NCBI RefSeq assembly: GCF_023715485.1
Contig: NZ_JAMBOF010000023.1
Location: 1 to 57,692, forward strand
Direction of reading: 5' to 3'
From: Mesobacillus subterraneus
GTDB lineage: Bacteria; Bacillota; Bacilli; Bacillales; Cytobacillaceae
Length of the DNA: 57,692 nt
Part shown: piece after piece, positions 17,123 through 27,604 of the stretch
Numbering within the stretch: position 1 is the first letter of the stretch
How the letters are laid out: every line of letters starts with the position of its first letter
The notes under the pieces: generated by a model
What the model was told of the DNA's origin: nothing
What the model saw: only the letters and a program-made list of their open reading frames with translations
Databases searched by the model: none
Made by a program: the position numbers and the translations under genes

Positions 17123-18022
17123 CTAACTCTTCATCCTAGGATCCAATGCATCCCTTAGTCCATCACCCATCAGGTTAAAACCAAGCACCGTCAGCATGAT
17201 GGCCAGACCAGGGAAAATCATAGTCCATGGTGCCTGGATCATGAACTGCTTTGCATCAGCAAGCATCTTTCCCCATTCCGGATTGGGTGCTTCTGCACCG
17301 AGGCCAAGGAATCCAAGAGCTGCAGCTTCAATGATTGCCGTAGCAATTGCTAGGGTGCCTTGAACGATGATTGGAGCCATGCTGTTAGGCAGGATATGCT
17401 GGAATAAAATCCTGCTGTCCTTCATTCCGACAGCCTTGGCTGCCATGATGTATTCCTCTTCTTTTACACTGAGAACCCTCGAACGGATCAGCCTCCCGAA
17501 GTTCGGGATATTGATTATTGCAATCGCAATCAACGCATTCCGGAGAGATGGCCCGAGAACCGCAACAATCGCAATCGCAAGCAGGATGCTTGGAAATGCA
17601 AGCATGATGTCAAAAATTCTGGAGATAAGCGAATCGATCCATCTGCCATAGTAACCCGCTAGAATTCCAAGCAGACAGCCTACAATGATAGATCCCATTA
17701 CCGCAAACGTTCCTACCCACAATGAGATACGCGCTCCATAGATGACCCGTGACAAGATATCACGTCCAAAATCATCTGTGCCAAACCAGTGTTCAGCTGA
17801 AGGTGCCTGGAGGCGGACCGACATTTTCTGGTCATTTATTCCCTCTGGAGCAATAAGTGGAGCAAAAATTGCAAGCAAAATGAAGAACAAGACGATACCA
17901 GTGCCTACCAAGGCCAATTTGTTCTTTTTAAAGCTATACCATGCTTCTGCCCAGGGAGACGCCACTTTTTCTTCTACCTGCACGGTAGGCGGCAGCATTT
18001 GTTTTCGAGTTGAAATCTCCAT
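17123..18022 (-). CDS. Peptide ABC transporter permease, OppC/AppC type
   Basis: A 299-residue inner-membrane permease of the oligopeptide/dipeptide importer family, with an N-terminal OppC_N segment (KKNKLALVGTGIVLFFILLA) and six membrane segments. The conserved EAA loop is in the segment AAKAVGMKDSRILFQHILPN. It forms the channel with the OppB-type permease 17 bp upstream and is the last gene of the five-gene operon. The order ATPase D, ATPase F, binding protein A, permease B, permease C matches B. subtilis appDFABC, but the binding protein looks more DppA-like, so no symbol is given. Confidence 0.9.
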   Translation of the reverse strand: MEISTRKQMLPPTVQVEEKVASPWAEAWYSFKKNKLALVGTGIVLFFILLAIFAPLIAPEGINDQKMSVRLQAPSAEHWFGTDDFGRDILSRVIYGARISLWVGTFAVMGSIIVGCLLGILAGYYGRWIDSLISRIFDIMLAFPSILLAIAIVAVLGPSLRNALIAIAIINIPNFGRLIRSRVLSVKEEEYIMAAKAVGMKDSRILFQHILPNSMAPIIVQGTLAIATAIIEAAALGFLGLGAEAPNPEWGKMLADAKQFMIQAPWTMIFPGLAIMLTVLGFNLMGDGLRDALDPRMKS

Positions 18023-18039
18023 TTAAATCTCCCCTTCCA

Positions 18040-19044
18040 TCAACGGTATTTGATCCTTGGATCAATTGCCGCGTACAATAAATCAACGACAAGATTGATC
18101 AGTACAAAGAGCAGCGCAATAATCAAGATCCCCGACTGGATTACCGGGTAGTCACGATAATTGATCGCCTCATAAATATATCGGCCAATTCCTGGCCAGC
18201 TGAAAATTGTTTCTGTTAAAATCGCGCCGCCAAGCAGAAGACCCGTCTGTAATCCGATAATAGTCAGAACAGGAATGACAGCATTTTTCAGGGAGTGCTT
18301 ATAAACAACCCAGAACATGCTCAACCCCTTTGCTCTTGCAGTCCTGATAAAGTCTGAACGCATCACCTCAAGCATCGTAGAACGCGTGATCCTTGCAATG
18401 ATTGCCATTGGAATTGTTGCCAATGCCATCGCCGGCAGCACCAAATGCTTCATTACCTCCACCAGCTGGTCTGTACGACCTTGGATCAGCGTGTCGATAA
18501 TATAAAAATTCGTAATGGCTTCGACTGGATTTCGCACTTCTTCCCTGCCCGATGTCGGCAGCCAGTCCAGATTAATGGCAAACATCCACTGCTCCATCAA
18601 TCCAAGCCAGAAGATCGGCATAGATACACCGATAAGAGCGAGGACCATGGCTGCGTAATCAAACCATGAATTCTGGAACCACGCACTGATGATGCCTGCA
18701 TTCACACCAATTACAATCGCAACTAGCATTGCCACAAATGATAGTTCCATAGTGGCAGCAAGGTATGGCCAAATTTCATTGTTGATATCTGATTTCGTCC
18801 TCAGGGATTGTCCTAAATCTCCGGTCAGCAGGTCGCCCAGATAGTTGAAATATTGAATATACCATGCCTGGTCGAGACCAAGCTGTTTTGTTAAATCCGC
18901 AATCGCTTCCTTAGTGGCAAGCTGCCCGAGAATGACTTGGGCGGGATCACCAGGGATTGCTCTGATCATAAAAAATACAATAAGTGAAAGACCCAACAGG
19001 ACAGGGACTAATGATAAAATCCTTCTGACAGAATAGGCAAACAC
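18040..19044 (-). CDS. Peptide ABC transporter permease, OppB/AppB type
   Basis: A 334-residue permease from GTG 19044, which has GAGGTG at a good distance. The frame stays open to 19098, but that extension runs into the dispersed repeat and should not be used. TM1 is VRRILSLVPVLLGLSLIVFFM, followed by the family motif IPGDPA. The EAA loop is in RTARAKGLSMFWVVYKHSLKN. It pairs with the OppC-type permease. Its own ribosome-binding site begins directly past the repeat, so the insertion upstream did not disrupt the coding frame. Confidence 0.9.
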   Translation of the reverse strand: MFAYSVRRILSLVPVLLGLSLIVFFMIRAIPGDPAQVILGQLATKEAIADLTKQLGLDQAWYIQYFNYLGDLLTGDLGQSLRTKSDINNEIWPYLAATMELSFVAMLVAIVIGVNAGIISAWFQNSWFDYAAMVLALIGVSMPIFWLGLMEQWMFAINLDWLPTSGREEVRNPVEAITNFYIIDTLIQGRTDQLVEVMKHLVLPAMALATIPMAIIARITRSTMLEVMRSDFIRTARAKGLSMFWVVYKHSLKNAVIPVLTIIGLQTGLLLGGAILTETIFSWPGIGRYIYEAINYRDYPVIQSGILIIALLFVLINLVVDLLYAAIDPRIKYR

Positions 19045-19066
19045 CTTCCCACCTCTTTTCTTGATG

Positions 19067-19310
19067 AAAAGCGTAAGCGCCTTGGTCAGCCCCGACAAGC
19101 GCTGGAGGGCCGACCGGTGAAGTCGTTCATTGACTTCATTGGGCGGACCGAAACCGAAATGTATAGCCGACTGTCCAGAAACGCAGAAACTGGAGACTCC
19201 GACAAAGAAGCGCTTTTTGCTTCTGCCGGCGGAGTTGAAGTTTCGGAGTTTCTAGGAGGCGAACTAGACAAGCGACTCGAGGGGCTAGGCGCTGGAGCTA
19301 GACATTACTC
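19067..19310 (+). repeat. Dispersed intergenic repeat, copy 1
   Basis: About 245 bp that recurs at 30736 and 43395 in the same orientation. It opens AAAAGCGTAAGCGCCTTGG and ends CTAGGCGCTGGAGCTAGAC. Two internal hairpins are conserved: TGAAGTC/GACTTCA (about 19111-19131) and a longer imperfect one centred on GAAGC/GCTTC near 19210. It lies inside the peptide transporter operon, between the binding-protein gene and the OppB-type gene. A ~60-codon frame inside is shared by all copies but looks incidental. The family name is not known to me. Confidence 0.85.
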
Positions 19311-19337
19311 AAATTTATTAATTTCATTTTTCAAAAG

Positions 19338-19367
19338 AAAAGGGAGAATGCATATGTTCTCCCTTTT
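19338..19367 (-). terminator. Terminator between the binding-protein and permease genes
   Basis: Perfect 11-bp stem AAAAGGGAGAA/TTCTCCCTTTT (19338-19348 and 19357-19367), loop of 8 nt; the minus strand continues TTTTCTTTT. It lies directly past the binding-protein stop and inside the operon, so it probably lowers permease expression relative to the binding protein. Confidence 0.8.
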
Positions 19368-19376
19368 CCTGATGCA

Positions 19377-20981
19377 TTATTTTTTGAATTCAACCGTTGC
19401 AAGCAGGTCAGATCCTGTTGGATGTGCCTTGAAACCAGTCACGTCAGCTCTTCCTGCAAGAGCAGGCTCAGAGTGTACAAGTGGAATCCAAGGAGCATCT
19501 TCTTTAATTAACAATTGAGCTTCTTTATAAAGTTTTTCACGTTCAGCCTGGTCGTTTGTAGACTGAGCTTTAATGAACAGGTCATGTACTTCTTGGTTTT
19601 TGTAGCGTGCATAGTTATTGCTGTCGATATTGTCCTGGTCTAATAGTACATACAGGAAGTTATCAGCATCGCCATTGTCGCCAGTCCAGCCAAGCAGGAA
19701 TGTATCAGCTTCGCCAACACGTGCTTTCTCAAGGTAAGTTGCCCACTCATAAGAAACAATCTTAGCTTTTACGCCAATTTTGGCGAAATCAGCTTGAAGT
19801 GCTTCAGCAACTTTCTTACCATCAGGCATATACGGTCTTGCAACAGGCATTGCCCATAGTTCCATTTCAAAACCATCTTCAAATCCAGCTTCCTTTAGAA
19901 GCTCCTTAGCTTTCTCAGGGTCATATTCATAACCTTCAACTTCGTCATTATAACCTGCTACCGATTTCGGCATAGGGTTTTTCGCAGGCTCAGCAGCACC
20001 AGCATAGAAAGCATCGATGAGCGCTTGCTTATTTACTGCATAGTTCAATGCCTGGCGAACCTTTTTGTCCTTCATCGGTCCACGCTCGTTGTTTAATCCT
20101 AAGTATGCAACGTTCAAAGATGGTCGGTTAAATACTTGCAGATCTGCATTGCCTTTGATGGCATCGACATCACTGAAATTCACACCATCGATAATATCAA
20201 CTTCGCCAGTATTCAACGCATTCAAACGAGCTGAGTTTTCAGGGATTACACGGAAGATAACTTCATCAAGCTTTGGAAGTCCTTTTTCCCAGTAATCTTC
20301 GTTTTTCACTAGAGTAACCTTGTCGTTTCGTTTCCATTCCTTGAATTTGAATGGTCCAGTACCTACTGGATTCTCAATGAATTTATCACCGTGCTTTTCG
20401 ATCGCAGCAGGGCTTGCGATACCGAACGGAGACATAGCAAGGTTTTTGTAGAATGGAGCAAGAATACGGTTCAGCGTGAATTCAACTGTATGCTCATCTA
20501 CTGCCTTAACTTCCTTGATTACATCACCGAATTGTGAGTTGTAGTAATAGAATTGCTCTTTATTGCCGGCTTTCCAGCGCTCGAAGTTGAAAACTACAGC
20601 TTCGGCATTGAAATCAGTGCCATCGTGGAATTTAACACCTTTACGGAGCTTTAAAGTGTGCTTCAGTCCATCTGGAGCTTCCTCCCAGCTTTCAGCAAGT
20701 CCTGGATGGATTTCTGTATCTTGCTCACCAAATTCGATGAGAGTTTCATAGATGTTTTTTGTTACTTTAAAAGCTTCCCCTTCAGTTGTTACCGCTGGAT
20801 CAAGCGAAGTTGAATCGCCGCCGCGGCCAAATACCAGAGTTCCTCCAGATGATGATCCGCCGTCTGAACCAGATTCCCCGCCGGTTTTCGTGCCGCCAGA
20901 TTCTTTATTGCTGCAGCCGGCAAGCCCTAAGCTCAGGATGAGGATAAAAGCAAAAAACATTAATCCAAATCGCCTTTTCAT
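19377..20981 (-). CDS. Peptide ABC transporter substrate-binding lipoprotein (family 5)
   Basis: A 534-residue extracellular solute-binding protein that captures peptides for the importer. It has a lipoprotein signal peptide with lipobox LAGC (Cys near residue 23), followed by a Gly/Ser-rich linker typical of surface-anchored binding proteins. The SBP_bac_5 body shows KLRKGVKFHDGTDFNAEAVVF and PVGTGPFKFKEW. It resembles DppA/glutathione-type binding proteins more than B. subtilis AppA. It is third in the operon and followed by a terminator and a dispersed repeat, both between it and the permeases. Confidence 0.9.
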   Translation of the reverse strand: MKRRFGLMFFAFILILSLGLAGCSNKESGGTKTGGESGSDGGSSSGGTLVFGRGGDSTSLDPAVTTEGEAFKVTKNIYETLIEFGEQDTEIHPGLAESWEEAPDGLKHTLKLRKGVKFHDGTDFNAEAVVFNFERWKAGNKEQFYYYNSQFGDVIKEVKAVDEHTVEFTLNRILAPFYKNLAMSPFGIASPAAIEKHGDKFIENPVGTGPFKFKEWKRNDKVTLVKNEDYWEKGLPKLDEVIFRVIPENSARLNALNTGEVDIIDGVNFSDVDAIKGNADLQVFNRPSLNVAYLGLNNERGPMKDKKVRQALNYAVNKQALIDAFYAGAAEPAKNPMPKSVAGYNDEVEGYEYDPEKAKELLKEAGFEDGFEMELWAMPVARPYMPDGKKVAEALQADFAKIGVKAKIVSYEWATYLEKARVGEADTFLLGWTGDNGDADNFLYVLLDQDNIDSNNYARYKNQEVHDLFIKAQSTNDQAEREKLYKEAQLLIKEDAPWIPLVHSEPALAGRADVTGFKAHPTGSDLLATVEFKK

Positions 20982-21070
20982 ATTCTTCCCCCTTGTTTTT
21001 TCGGACCAGTTATTTTAGTCCATGTTATATATCATCTATGCTTTTCTGCCAAAGGACATTCCTGATTGTC

Positions 21071-22039
21071 TCAAGAATACAGATGGCAGGCAGCAAAATG
21101 ACCAGGTTCAATTTCTTTCAATTCAGGTCTATCAGTCTTGCAAACTTCCATGCACTCTTTGCATCTTGTATGGAAAGCACATCCCTGCGGCGGATTTGCC
21201 GGACTTGGAATGTCCCCAGTCAACAGCTCCCTATCCCTTTTCACATCTGGATCAGGAATCGGAACAGCTGCCAGCAAGGCTTTCGTGTAAGGATGAAGCG
21301 GCTTTTCATAGAGCTTATCTGCATCTGTAATCTCGACAAGCCTTCCTAAATACATAACGCCAACCCGGTCGCTGATATGTTTAACGACACCAAGGTCATG
21401 GGCTATGAAAATATAAGTAAGCTGAAATTCCTTTTGCAAGTCCTCCAGCAGATTCAATACCTGTGATTGGATTGATACATCCAATGCTGATACTGGTTCA
21501 TCGGCGATGATCAGCTTAGGCCTTGTCATCAGTGCCCGGGCAATCCCGATACGCTGACGCTGCCCGCCGCTGAACTGGTGAGGATACCTCTTTGCATGGT
21601 AACTGCTTAGGCCGACTACCTCCAGCATCTCCTTCACCATTTGTTTCCGTTCCTTCTTATTTCCGATGCCATGGACAATCAGGGGTTCTTCAAGGATTTT
21701 TTCAACTGTATGTCTCGGGTTCAGCGAAGCAAAAGGATCCTGGAAGACCATCTGCATGTCCTTCCGAGTCTTGCGCATCTCATTGTCAGAAAGGGTTACA
21801 AGGTTTTTCCCTTCAAAAACGACTTGCCCTTCGGTCGGGTCAGTCAGGCGCATAAGCATCCTGCCCGTAGTCGATTTGCCGCATCCTGACTCGCCAACAA
21901 GCCCTAGCGTTTCACCTTTGTTAACCCAGAAGCTGATATCGTCGACCGCTTTGACGCTTCCAGTCTGTTTTCCGAAGACGCCACCGGTAATCGGGAAGTA
22001 TTTTTTAAGTCCATCAACTTTTAACAGTACTTCTGCCAT
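21071..22039 (-). CDS. Peptide ABC transporter ATPase, OppF/AppF type
   Basis: About 322 residues from the ATG at 22039 (MAEVLLKVDGLKKYFPITGG), preceded by GGAGGGA. The frame is open to 22102, but that part overlaps the preceding ATPase gene more deeply. Walker A GESGCGKST, signature FSGGQRQR, Walker B LIIADEPVSALD and the C-terminal oligo_HPY region with its Cys cluster (CAFHTRCKECMEVC) are present. It works with the OppD-type ATPase, whose gene it overlaps by 26 bp. Confidence 0.9.
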   Translation of the reverse strand: MAEVLLKVDGLKKYFPITGGVFGKQTGSVKAVDDISFWVNKGETLGLVGESGCGKSTTGRMLMRLTDPTEGQVVFEGKNLVTLSDNEMRKTRKDMQMVFQDPFASLNPRHTVEKILEEPLIVHGIGNKKERKQMVKEMLEVVGLSSYHAKRYPHQFSGGQRQRIGIARALMTRPKLIIADEPVSALDVSIQSQVLNLLEDLQKEFQLTYIFIAHDLGVVKHISDRVGVMYLGRLVEITDADKLYEKPLHPYTKALLAAVPIPDPDVKRDRELLTGDIPSPANPPQGCAFHTRCKECMEVCKTDRPELKEIEPGHFAACHLYS

Positions 22040-23027
22040 TGGCTGCTCCCTCCTTCTCATGCAACAGGCAGCGCACAGCGTGGCCCGGCCTTTCAGTTTC
22101 ATAGAGTTCGGGATTCTCGCTCAAACATCTATCCATGACAAACTCGCATCTGGCTGCAAAACGGCAGCCTGTTTTAATTGATCCAGGTTTTGGCACGTTT
22201 CCTGGAATTGAGTAAAGCCGTTCTTTTTTATCACGGATATCGGGAATCGATTTTAGTAAGCCCAGCGTGTAAGGATGCTTTGGATTCTTGAAAATATCCT
22301 CCACGAGGCCCTCCTCGACAATTTTGCCGGCATACATGACGACGACCCTCTGGCAAACCTCTGCCACGACTCCGAGGTCGTGTGTGATCATTAGAATGGC
22401 TGTATCAAGCTTGTCATTCAAATCCTTCATCAAAGCCAGAATCTGTGCCTGGATGGTTACATCAAGAGCTGTCGTCGGTTCATCGGCAATCAGCACACGA
22501 GGGTGGCAGCTAAGAGCCATCGCAATCATCACCCTCTGCCTCATCCCGCCGGAAAGCTGGTGCGGATATTCCCTGATGATTTGCTCTGCCCTTGGCAGCC
22601 CGACGAGCTTAAGCATTTCGACCGCCTGCTGATGAGCTGCTTTTTTGCCTAGTTTCTTATGTATTTTCAGCGCTTCAGTTAGCTGCTCTCCTATCGTGAA
22701 TAGCGGATTCAGTGACGTCATCGGTTCCTGGAAAATCATCGCAATATCATTTCCGCGAATTTGACGCATCCTTTTTTCCGATGCATGTACCAAATCCTCA
22801 CCATTAAGAAGGATTTCTCCTCCGGCAATCTTTCCTGGCGGCTGGGGAATCAGCTTCATGATCGATAAGGACGTTACGCTCTTGCCGCAGCCCGATTCAC
22901 CTACGATTCCAAGAACTTCTCCTTTATTCACGTAGAAGCTTACATCATCTACTGCCGGAATCTCTCCATCCGATGTGACAAAGGATGTCCTTAAGTTTCT
23001 TACATCTAAAACCGGAGCATGTACCAC
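22014..23027 (-). CDS. Peptide ABC transporter ATPase, OppD/AppD type
   Basis: A 337-residue ATPase from GTG 23027, with AAGGAG seven nt upstream. Walker A GESGCGKSV, signature LSGGMRQR, Walker B VLIADEPTTALD and the C-terminal oligo_HPY segment are all present. It is the first gene of the five-gene peptide importer operon, and its 3' end overlaps the next ATPase gene, so translation is probably coupled. Confidence 0.9.
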   Translation of the reverse strand: MVHAPVLDVRNLRTSFVTSDGEIPAVDDVSFYVNKGEVLGIVGESGCGKSVTSLSIMKLIPQPPGKIAGGEILLNGEDLVHASEKRMRQIRGNDIAMIFQEPMTSLNPLFTIGEQLTEALKIHKKLGKKAAHQQAVEMLKLVGLPRAEQIIREYPHQLSGGMRQRVMIAMALSCHPRVLIADEPTTALDVTIQAQILALMKDLNDKLDTAILMITHDLGVVAEVCQRVVVMYAGKIVEEGLVEDIFKNPKHPYTLGLLKSIPDIRDKKERLYSIPGNVPKPGSIKTGCRFAARCEFVMDRCLSENPELYETERPGHAVRCLLHEKEGAANGRSTVKS

Positions 23028-23362
23028 TTTTCTACTCCTTTCTATTACCGAAATATTATTGCTGAATAAAAATAACTTCTGTCTGTGTTAAACATTTTAT
23101 ATTAAATAGTATTGAATAGTCCACTGATTTTTCTTAATTATTTAAATATAATAAAAATTTAGAATAGTTGTAGGTATTTGGTACTATTTGTATGTCAAAT
23201 GTTGATAAATTATGACACTAACGGTATGCGGTAAAAGTATTAAATGTATTGAATTGGCTCGACGTGATTTCAGTCTTAAATAAGCCAACGCACGAAGAGC
23301 ATGTGTATGCATTTTTGAGGAATCTCACGCTTTCGGTTCCAATCACATTTGGATTAACTCAT
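23028..23362. other. Upstream region of the peptide transporter operon
   Basis: No supported ORF. It is strongly A/T-rich between about 23090 and 23220, where the operon promoter should lie (minus strand). A TTGACA is present near 23200, but no convincing -10 sits at the right spacing. No CodY-like box was recognised. Confidence 0.5.
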
Positions 23363-23396
23363 AAAAAAATACCGAAGCCACTCATGCTTCGGTATT
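23363..23396 (-). terminator. Terminator of ygaD
   Basis: Perfect 11-bp stem AATACCGAAGC/GCTTCGGTATT (23368-23378 and 23386-23396) with a 7-nt loop and a TTTTTTT tail on the minus strand. Confidence 0.9.
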
Positions 23397-23405
23397 CCTA
23401 GTTAT

Positions 23406-25154
23406 TTAATTTTCCAGCTGCTGGACTTGGAACAGCCTGTAGTAGCCACCCTGTTTTGCCATCAGTTCTTCATGGCTGCCAACTTCAACGATTTCCCCGT
23501 ACTCAATCAGGACAATCCTATCTGCATGAGTAATTGTTGATAATCGATGGGCGACGATAAAGGTAGTCCTGTCCTTCGCCAGTTTTTCAATTGCTTCCTG
23601 TATGAGGTGCTCGCTCTCCAGGTCCAGAGCTGAAGTCGCTTCATCCAGGATCAAAATTGGTGGATTTTTCAGGAATACACGCGCAATAGCCACACGCTGT
23701 TTTTGTCCTCCGGAAAGCTTCACGCCCCTTTCCCCGACTTTTGTATCATACCCTTCAGACAGATTCATAATAAATTCGTGCGCATTCGCTGCCTTTGCCG
23801 CTTCAAAAACTTCCTCATCTCTTGCTTCTGGCTTTCCTAACAAGATATTCGATTTTACCGATTCACTGAATAAAATATTATCCTGCGCAACCATGCCGAT
23901 TTTATCGCGAAGAGACCGAACCTTGAATGAACGGATGTCCTGGCCGTCGAGAAGGATTGCTCCTTCTGTCACATCAAAGAATCTTGGCATCAAGCTGACG
24001 AATGACGACTTTCCGCCTCCACTCATTCCGACAAGAGCTATCGTTTCGCCCTTCTTAACATCGATTTTAATATTCTTGAGGACATTCTCTCCGCCTTCGT
24101 CATATGCAAAGCTAACATTATTAAAGGAAATATCGCCATGCACTTTTTTCAGTTCAACCGCATCTGCTGAATCCTGAATATCATATTTTTCATCCATGAA
24201 TTCAAACACACGGTCCATAGATGCAATCGACTGGGTCAACGTTGTCGAAGAGTTGACGAGCCTGCGCAGCGGATTGTAAAGCCGATCAATATAGGCAATG
24301 AACGCTACCATTTCACCAATGGTCAATTCACCCTGAACGACCTGATAGCCTGAAAAGCCGATGACCAATAACGGAGCAATATCCGTAATTGTATTGACGG
24401 CGGCAAATGCCTTCGCATTCCAGCTTGTATGCTCTAATGCTTTCGATAAAAAGTTTTTGTTCTGGCGGTCAAATTGTGTCTGTTCGTAATCCTCGATCGC
24501 AAAGCTTTTTATGACTGAGATTCCAGCAACCCGTTCGTGCAGATAGCTTTGAACTTCAGCAAGCGCCTGTGAACGGGTCCTGGTCAGCTTGCGGAGGTTA
24601 CCGAAAAAGTATCTGACCGAGAAAGCGTAAAAAGGAAACAGGATTAAGGAAACAAACGTCAGCTTCACGTCCATCGTGAACATGATAGCAGCCGCTATCA
24701 AAATAGTAGCAACGTCAAGCCACAGGTTCATCAACCCGGTAACAACGAAGGTTTTCGTTTGTTCAACATCATTGATCATCCTGGAGATGACCTCTCCTGC
24801 CCTCGTATTGGAATAATACTTGAAGCTGAGGCGCTGCATATGAGTAAAAAGCCGGTCCCTAATGTCATAAAGAATTTTACTCGCTGTCCATTGTGCAAAA
24901 TACTGGCGATAATATTCAATCGGCGGACGAAGTACCACGAACACGACAATCATGATGCCCATCACCCAGAGAAGCCTGTCTGATTTCTCCGACGTGCTTA
25001 AATCATCATTGGCAATGACATCATCAAGCACAAATTTAATTAATAATGGAATCATCAATGGAATCGCAAATTTAAGAATCCCGATGATGATCGTTCCAAT
25101 GATCTGCAGCCGGTATGGCTTTACGAATTTTAAGTATCTGCGGATGCTGCCCAA
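23406..25154 (-). CDS. ygaD: ABC exporter YgaD (transmembrane-ATPase half transporter)
   Basis: A 582-residue half transporter of the MsbA/LmrA-like type: six TM segments (residues ~15-310) fused to one ATPase. Walker [10 protein letters not shown], signature LSGGQKQR, Walker [13 protein letters not shown] and an intact H-loop (VAHRLS) mean it can work as a homodimer. It matches B. subtilis YgaD in length and position (next to ntdP and ygaB). The substrate is unknown; lipid or drug export is the family expectation. It starts at 25154. Confidence 0.9.
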   Translation of the reverse strand: MGSIRRYLKFVKPYRLQIIGTIIIGILKFAIPLMIPLLIKFVLDDVIANDDLSTSEKSDRLLWVMGIMIVVFVVLRPPIEYYRQYFAQWTASKILYDIRDRLFTHMQRLSFKYYSNTRAGEVISRMINDVEQTKTFVVTGLMNLWLDVATILIAAAIMFTMDVKLTFVSLILFPFYAFSVRYFFGNLRKLTRTRSQALAEVQSYLHERVAGISVIKSFAIEDYEQTQFDRQNKNFLSKALEHTSWNAKAFAAVNTITDIAPLLVIGFSGYQVVQGELTIGEMVAFIAYIDRLYNPLRRLVNSSTTLTQSIASMDRVFEFMDEKYDIQDSADAVELKKVHGDISFNNVSFAYDEGGENVLKNIKIDVKKGETIALVGMSGGGKSSFVSLMPRFFDVTEGAILLDGQDIRSFKVRSLRDKIGMVAQDNILFSESVKSNILLGKPEARDEEVFEAAKAANAHEFIMNLSEGYDTKVGERGVKLSGGQKQRVAIARVFLKNPPILILDEATSALDLESEHLIQEAIEKLAKDRTTFIVAHRLSTITHADRIVLIEYGEIVEVGSHEELMAKQGGYYRLFQVQQLEN

Positions 25155-25194
25155 TATTGTTCCCCCTTATGGAGCCTGGCCTTGCTTTATTACG

Positions 25195-25225
25195 AAACAA
25201 AAACCTGTTGAAACCAATCAACAGG
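25195..25225 (-). terminator. Terminator of ntdP
   Basis: Minus strand stem CCTGTTG/CAACAGG (25204-25210 and 25219-25225) with an 8-nt loop and a TTTTTG tail. It lies 24 bp past the ntdP stop. Confidence 0.8.
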
Positions 25226-25248
25226 CTGAACTTTATCTATCCTGGATG

Positions 25249-25779
25249 TTATCGACGATAAGTCAAATACCGTTCATAATAAATGTCAATGAAATCAGGC
25301 GCAAACGGACCCTTCCTCTGTCTGATCCAGCGCTTAAGTTTTTCAACATTGTATTTCAAGATTTTATCAATCACATCAGGATATTGCATTTCCTTTCGGT
25401 GGCGCTCATATTCATCTTCATCGAGTAAATTAAATGTCATATCAGGAAAAACCTTAATATCGAGATCATAGTCAATATATTTCAGCGCCTCTCCATCAAA
25501 AATAAATGGAGAACTAATATTGCAATAATAATACACGCCATCTTCCCGAATCATGCCTATAACGTTGAACCACAGTTGAGAGTGGAAGTAACAGATTGCA
25601 GGCTCTCTAGTAATCCAGGTTCTGCCGTCTGACTCAGTCACGACTGTCCGGTCATTACCGCCGATCACAAGATTTTGTGTTCCCTTTAAGACGGTTGTTT
25701 CTTCCCAGACTCGATGGATGTGCCCATTATGCTTATAACTATGGATTTGGACAGATTCACCTTCAATGGGTACGCCCAT
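25249..25779 (-). CDS. ntdP: Nucleoside tri-/diphosphatase NtdP (YgaC, DUF402)
   Basis: A 176-residue DUF402 protein very close to B. subtilis YgaC; orthologues hydrolyse nucleoside tri- and diphosphates in a metal-dependent way. It starts at ATG 25779 ([19 protein letters not shown]) with AGGGGAG upstream; the longer frame to 25818 lacks support. Conserved blocks are [41 protein letters not shown] and the acidic [13 protein letters not shown] plus LDEDEYE, which hold the metal ligands. Confidence 0.92.
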   Translation of the reverse strand: MGVPIEGESVQIHSYKHNGHIHRVWEETTVLKGTQNLVIGGNDRTVVTESDGRTWITREPAICYFHSQLWFNVIGMIREDGVYYYCNISSPFIFDGEALKYIDYDLDIKVFPDMTFNLLDEDEYERHRKEMQYPDVIDKILKYNVEKLKRWIRQRKGPFAPDFIDIYYERYLTYRR

Positions 25780-25922
25780 GTTCTTCTCCCCTACTTTCCT
25801 TTCCCGGAAACTTTGCAACCTATCAATGTATATTTATCTAGAAAAATCGAAAAACGACAAAAGGCAACAAAGAACGATTCCTATTTTTTATTATTATAAC
25901 GGTTAAAGAGAGAATTTAAAAC

Positions 25923-25950
25923 AAAAGAGCCACCGATTTCCATCGATGAC
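25923..25950 (-). terminator. Terminator of ygaB
   Basis: Minus strand stem GTCATCGAT/ATCGGTGGC (25942-25950 and 25929-25937, two G-T pairs), loop GGAA, then TCTTTTG. Moderate strength. Confidence 0.6.
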
Positions 25951-26027
25951 CCATTAAAATTGCCTATATTTTTATAAAAATTCACTTTTTTCATAGAACA
26001 TTGAAGAAATTAAATCAATTGGCATGG

Positions 26028-26282
26028 CTAGCGGAAAGTTACGGCAAGCTGCTGATAAGTATGAATGACTTCCTCAGTCTGTTTTTCAAACATCCGGTGG
26101 ATTTCCTGCAGCTCCAGCTTCTTCCGGTCAATTTCCGTGCGAAGCTCCTCCAGTTCGGCATATTGCTTAAGTGCATCAAGCTGCTTTTCAATCTCCTGGC
26201 ACCGTTCCAATTCAGACTGCAGATATAGAAGTTTTTCCATTGTTTGCATTTGAGTAGAAACCAATTCGTTAAATTTATCCAT
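26028..26282 (-). CDS. ygaB: YgaB-like coiled-coil protein
   Basis: An 84-residue, strongly helical cytoplasmic protein. Residues ~10-70 are a predicted coiled coil rich in Glu, Lys and Leu (KQLDALKQYAELEELR). Position between ntdP and sspE and the length agree with B. subtilis YgaB. Function is unknown. It has no membrane segment and no cysteines. Confidence 0.75.
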   Translation of the reverse strand: MDKFNELVSTQMQTMEKLLYLQSELERCQEIEKQLDALKQYAELEELRTEIDRKKLELQEIHRMFEKQTEEVIHTYQQLAVTFR

Positions 26283-26510
26283 GCTCTTCCACCGCCTGTA
26301 AAATTTATCTTTTAAAGTATTCGGGGATGGAAATGGAATTCCTTTGACTATTTATGTAGAGGATTCGGAACCTTTGTCGAATGAGTCACATGAAATATGA
26401 AAGCTCGGATTAGTCATATTTTATCGAGGTACCTTCTTTACAAGGGAAACCCGGTTGTTCACTCTTAAGGCAATTAAATCTTTGAGCGGGCACTGAAAAC
26501 TATTCCAATG

Positions 26511-26542
26511 GAAAAGGCACTCTTCGAATAAAGAGTGCCTTT
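26511..26542 (-). terminator. Terminator of sspE
   Basis: Stem GGCACTCTT/AAGAGTGCC (26516-26524 and 26531-26539), 6-nt loop, with a TTTTCC tail on the minus strand; 16 bp past the stop. Confidence 0.85.
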
Positions 26543-26557
26543 CATTTAAAGGTGATA

Positions 26558-26746
26558 TTAGTTCTGTTGGCCAGAGTTTTGACCTTTGCGAGCTTCAGCT
26601 TGCTGGTTTTGCTGACGAACTTCTTGAGCGTTTGTTTCGCTCGCGAATTCAGTGCCGTATTGTTGGCCTTTTGCAGATTGAGCGTTCTGTTGTCTCACCT
26701 GCTGAATGTTTGTTCCAGCTTGAGATTGATTAGGTTGTTTTGCCAT
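26558..26746 (-). CDS. sspE: Gamma-type small acid-soluble spore protein
   Basis: A 62-residue gamma-SASP, the amino-acid store of the spore that is degraded during germination. It starts at ATG 26746 (MAKQPNQSQAGTNIQQV) behind GGAGGTGA; upstream in-frame codons lie within the ribosome-binding site. It is rich in Gln, Asn and Ala, and TEFASETNAQEV contains the GPR protease cleavage site. It is shorter than B. subtilis SspE because it has fewer repeat blocks. It shows that the organism forms spores. Confidence 0.92.
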   Translation of the reverse strand: MAKQPNQSQAGTNIQQVRQQNAQSAKGQQYGTEFASETNAQEVRQQNQQAEARKGQNSGQQN

Positions 26747-26833
26747 TGTTATCACCTCCACGAATATTAGATTAACCAGCCGTGGGGTGAGCTATCCGAT
26801 TTTTTTATACCAAAATTAACCAATAACCATTTT

Positions 26834-27601
<768 letters not shown>

Positions 27602-27604
27602 TCA

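Noticed and set aside
18040-19098. Longer OppB-type permease starting at 19098
   Set aside because: The N-terminal extension translates the dispersed repeat; GTG 19044 has a good ribosome-binding site and gives the normal family N-terminus.
19117-19302. A conserved ~60-codon ORF (MKSFIDFIGRTETEM-type) in all three dispersed repeats
   Set aside because: The conserved segments coincide with hairpin arms, the C-terminal ends differ between copies by frame, and the start is a GTG inside a stem. Conservation is better explained by DNA or RNA structure.
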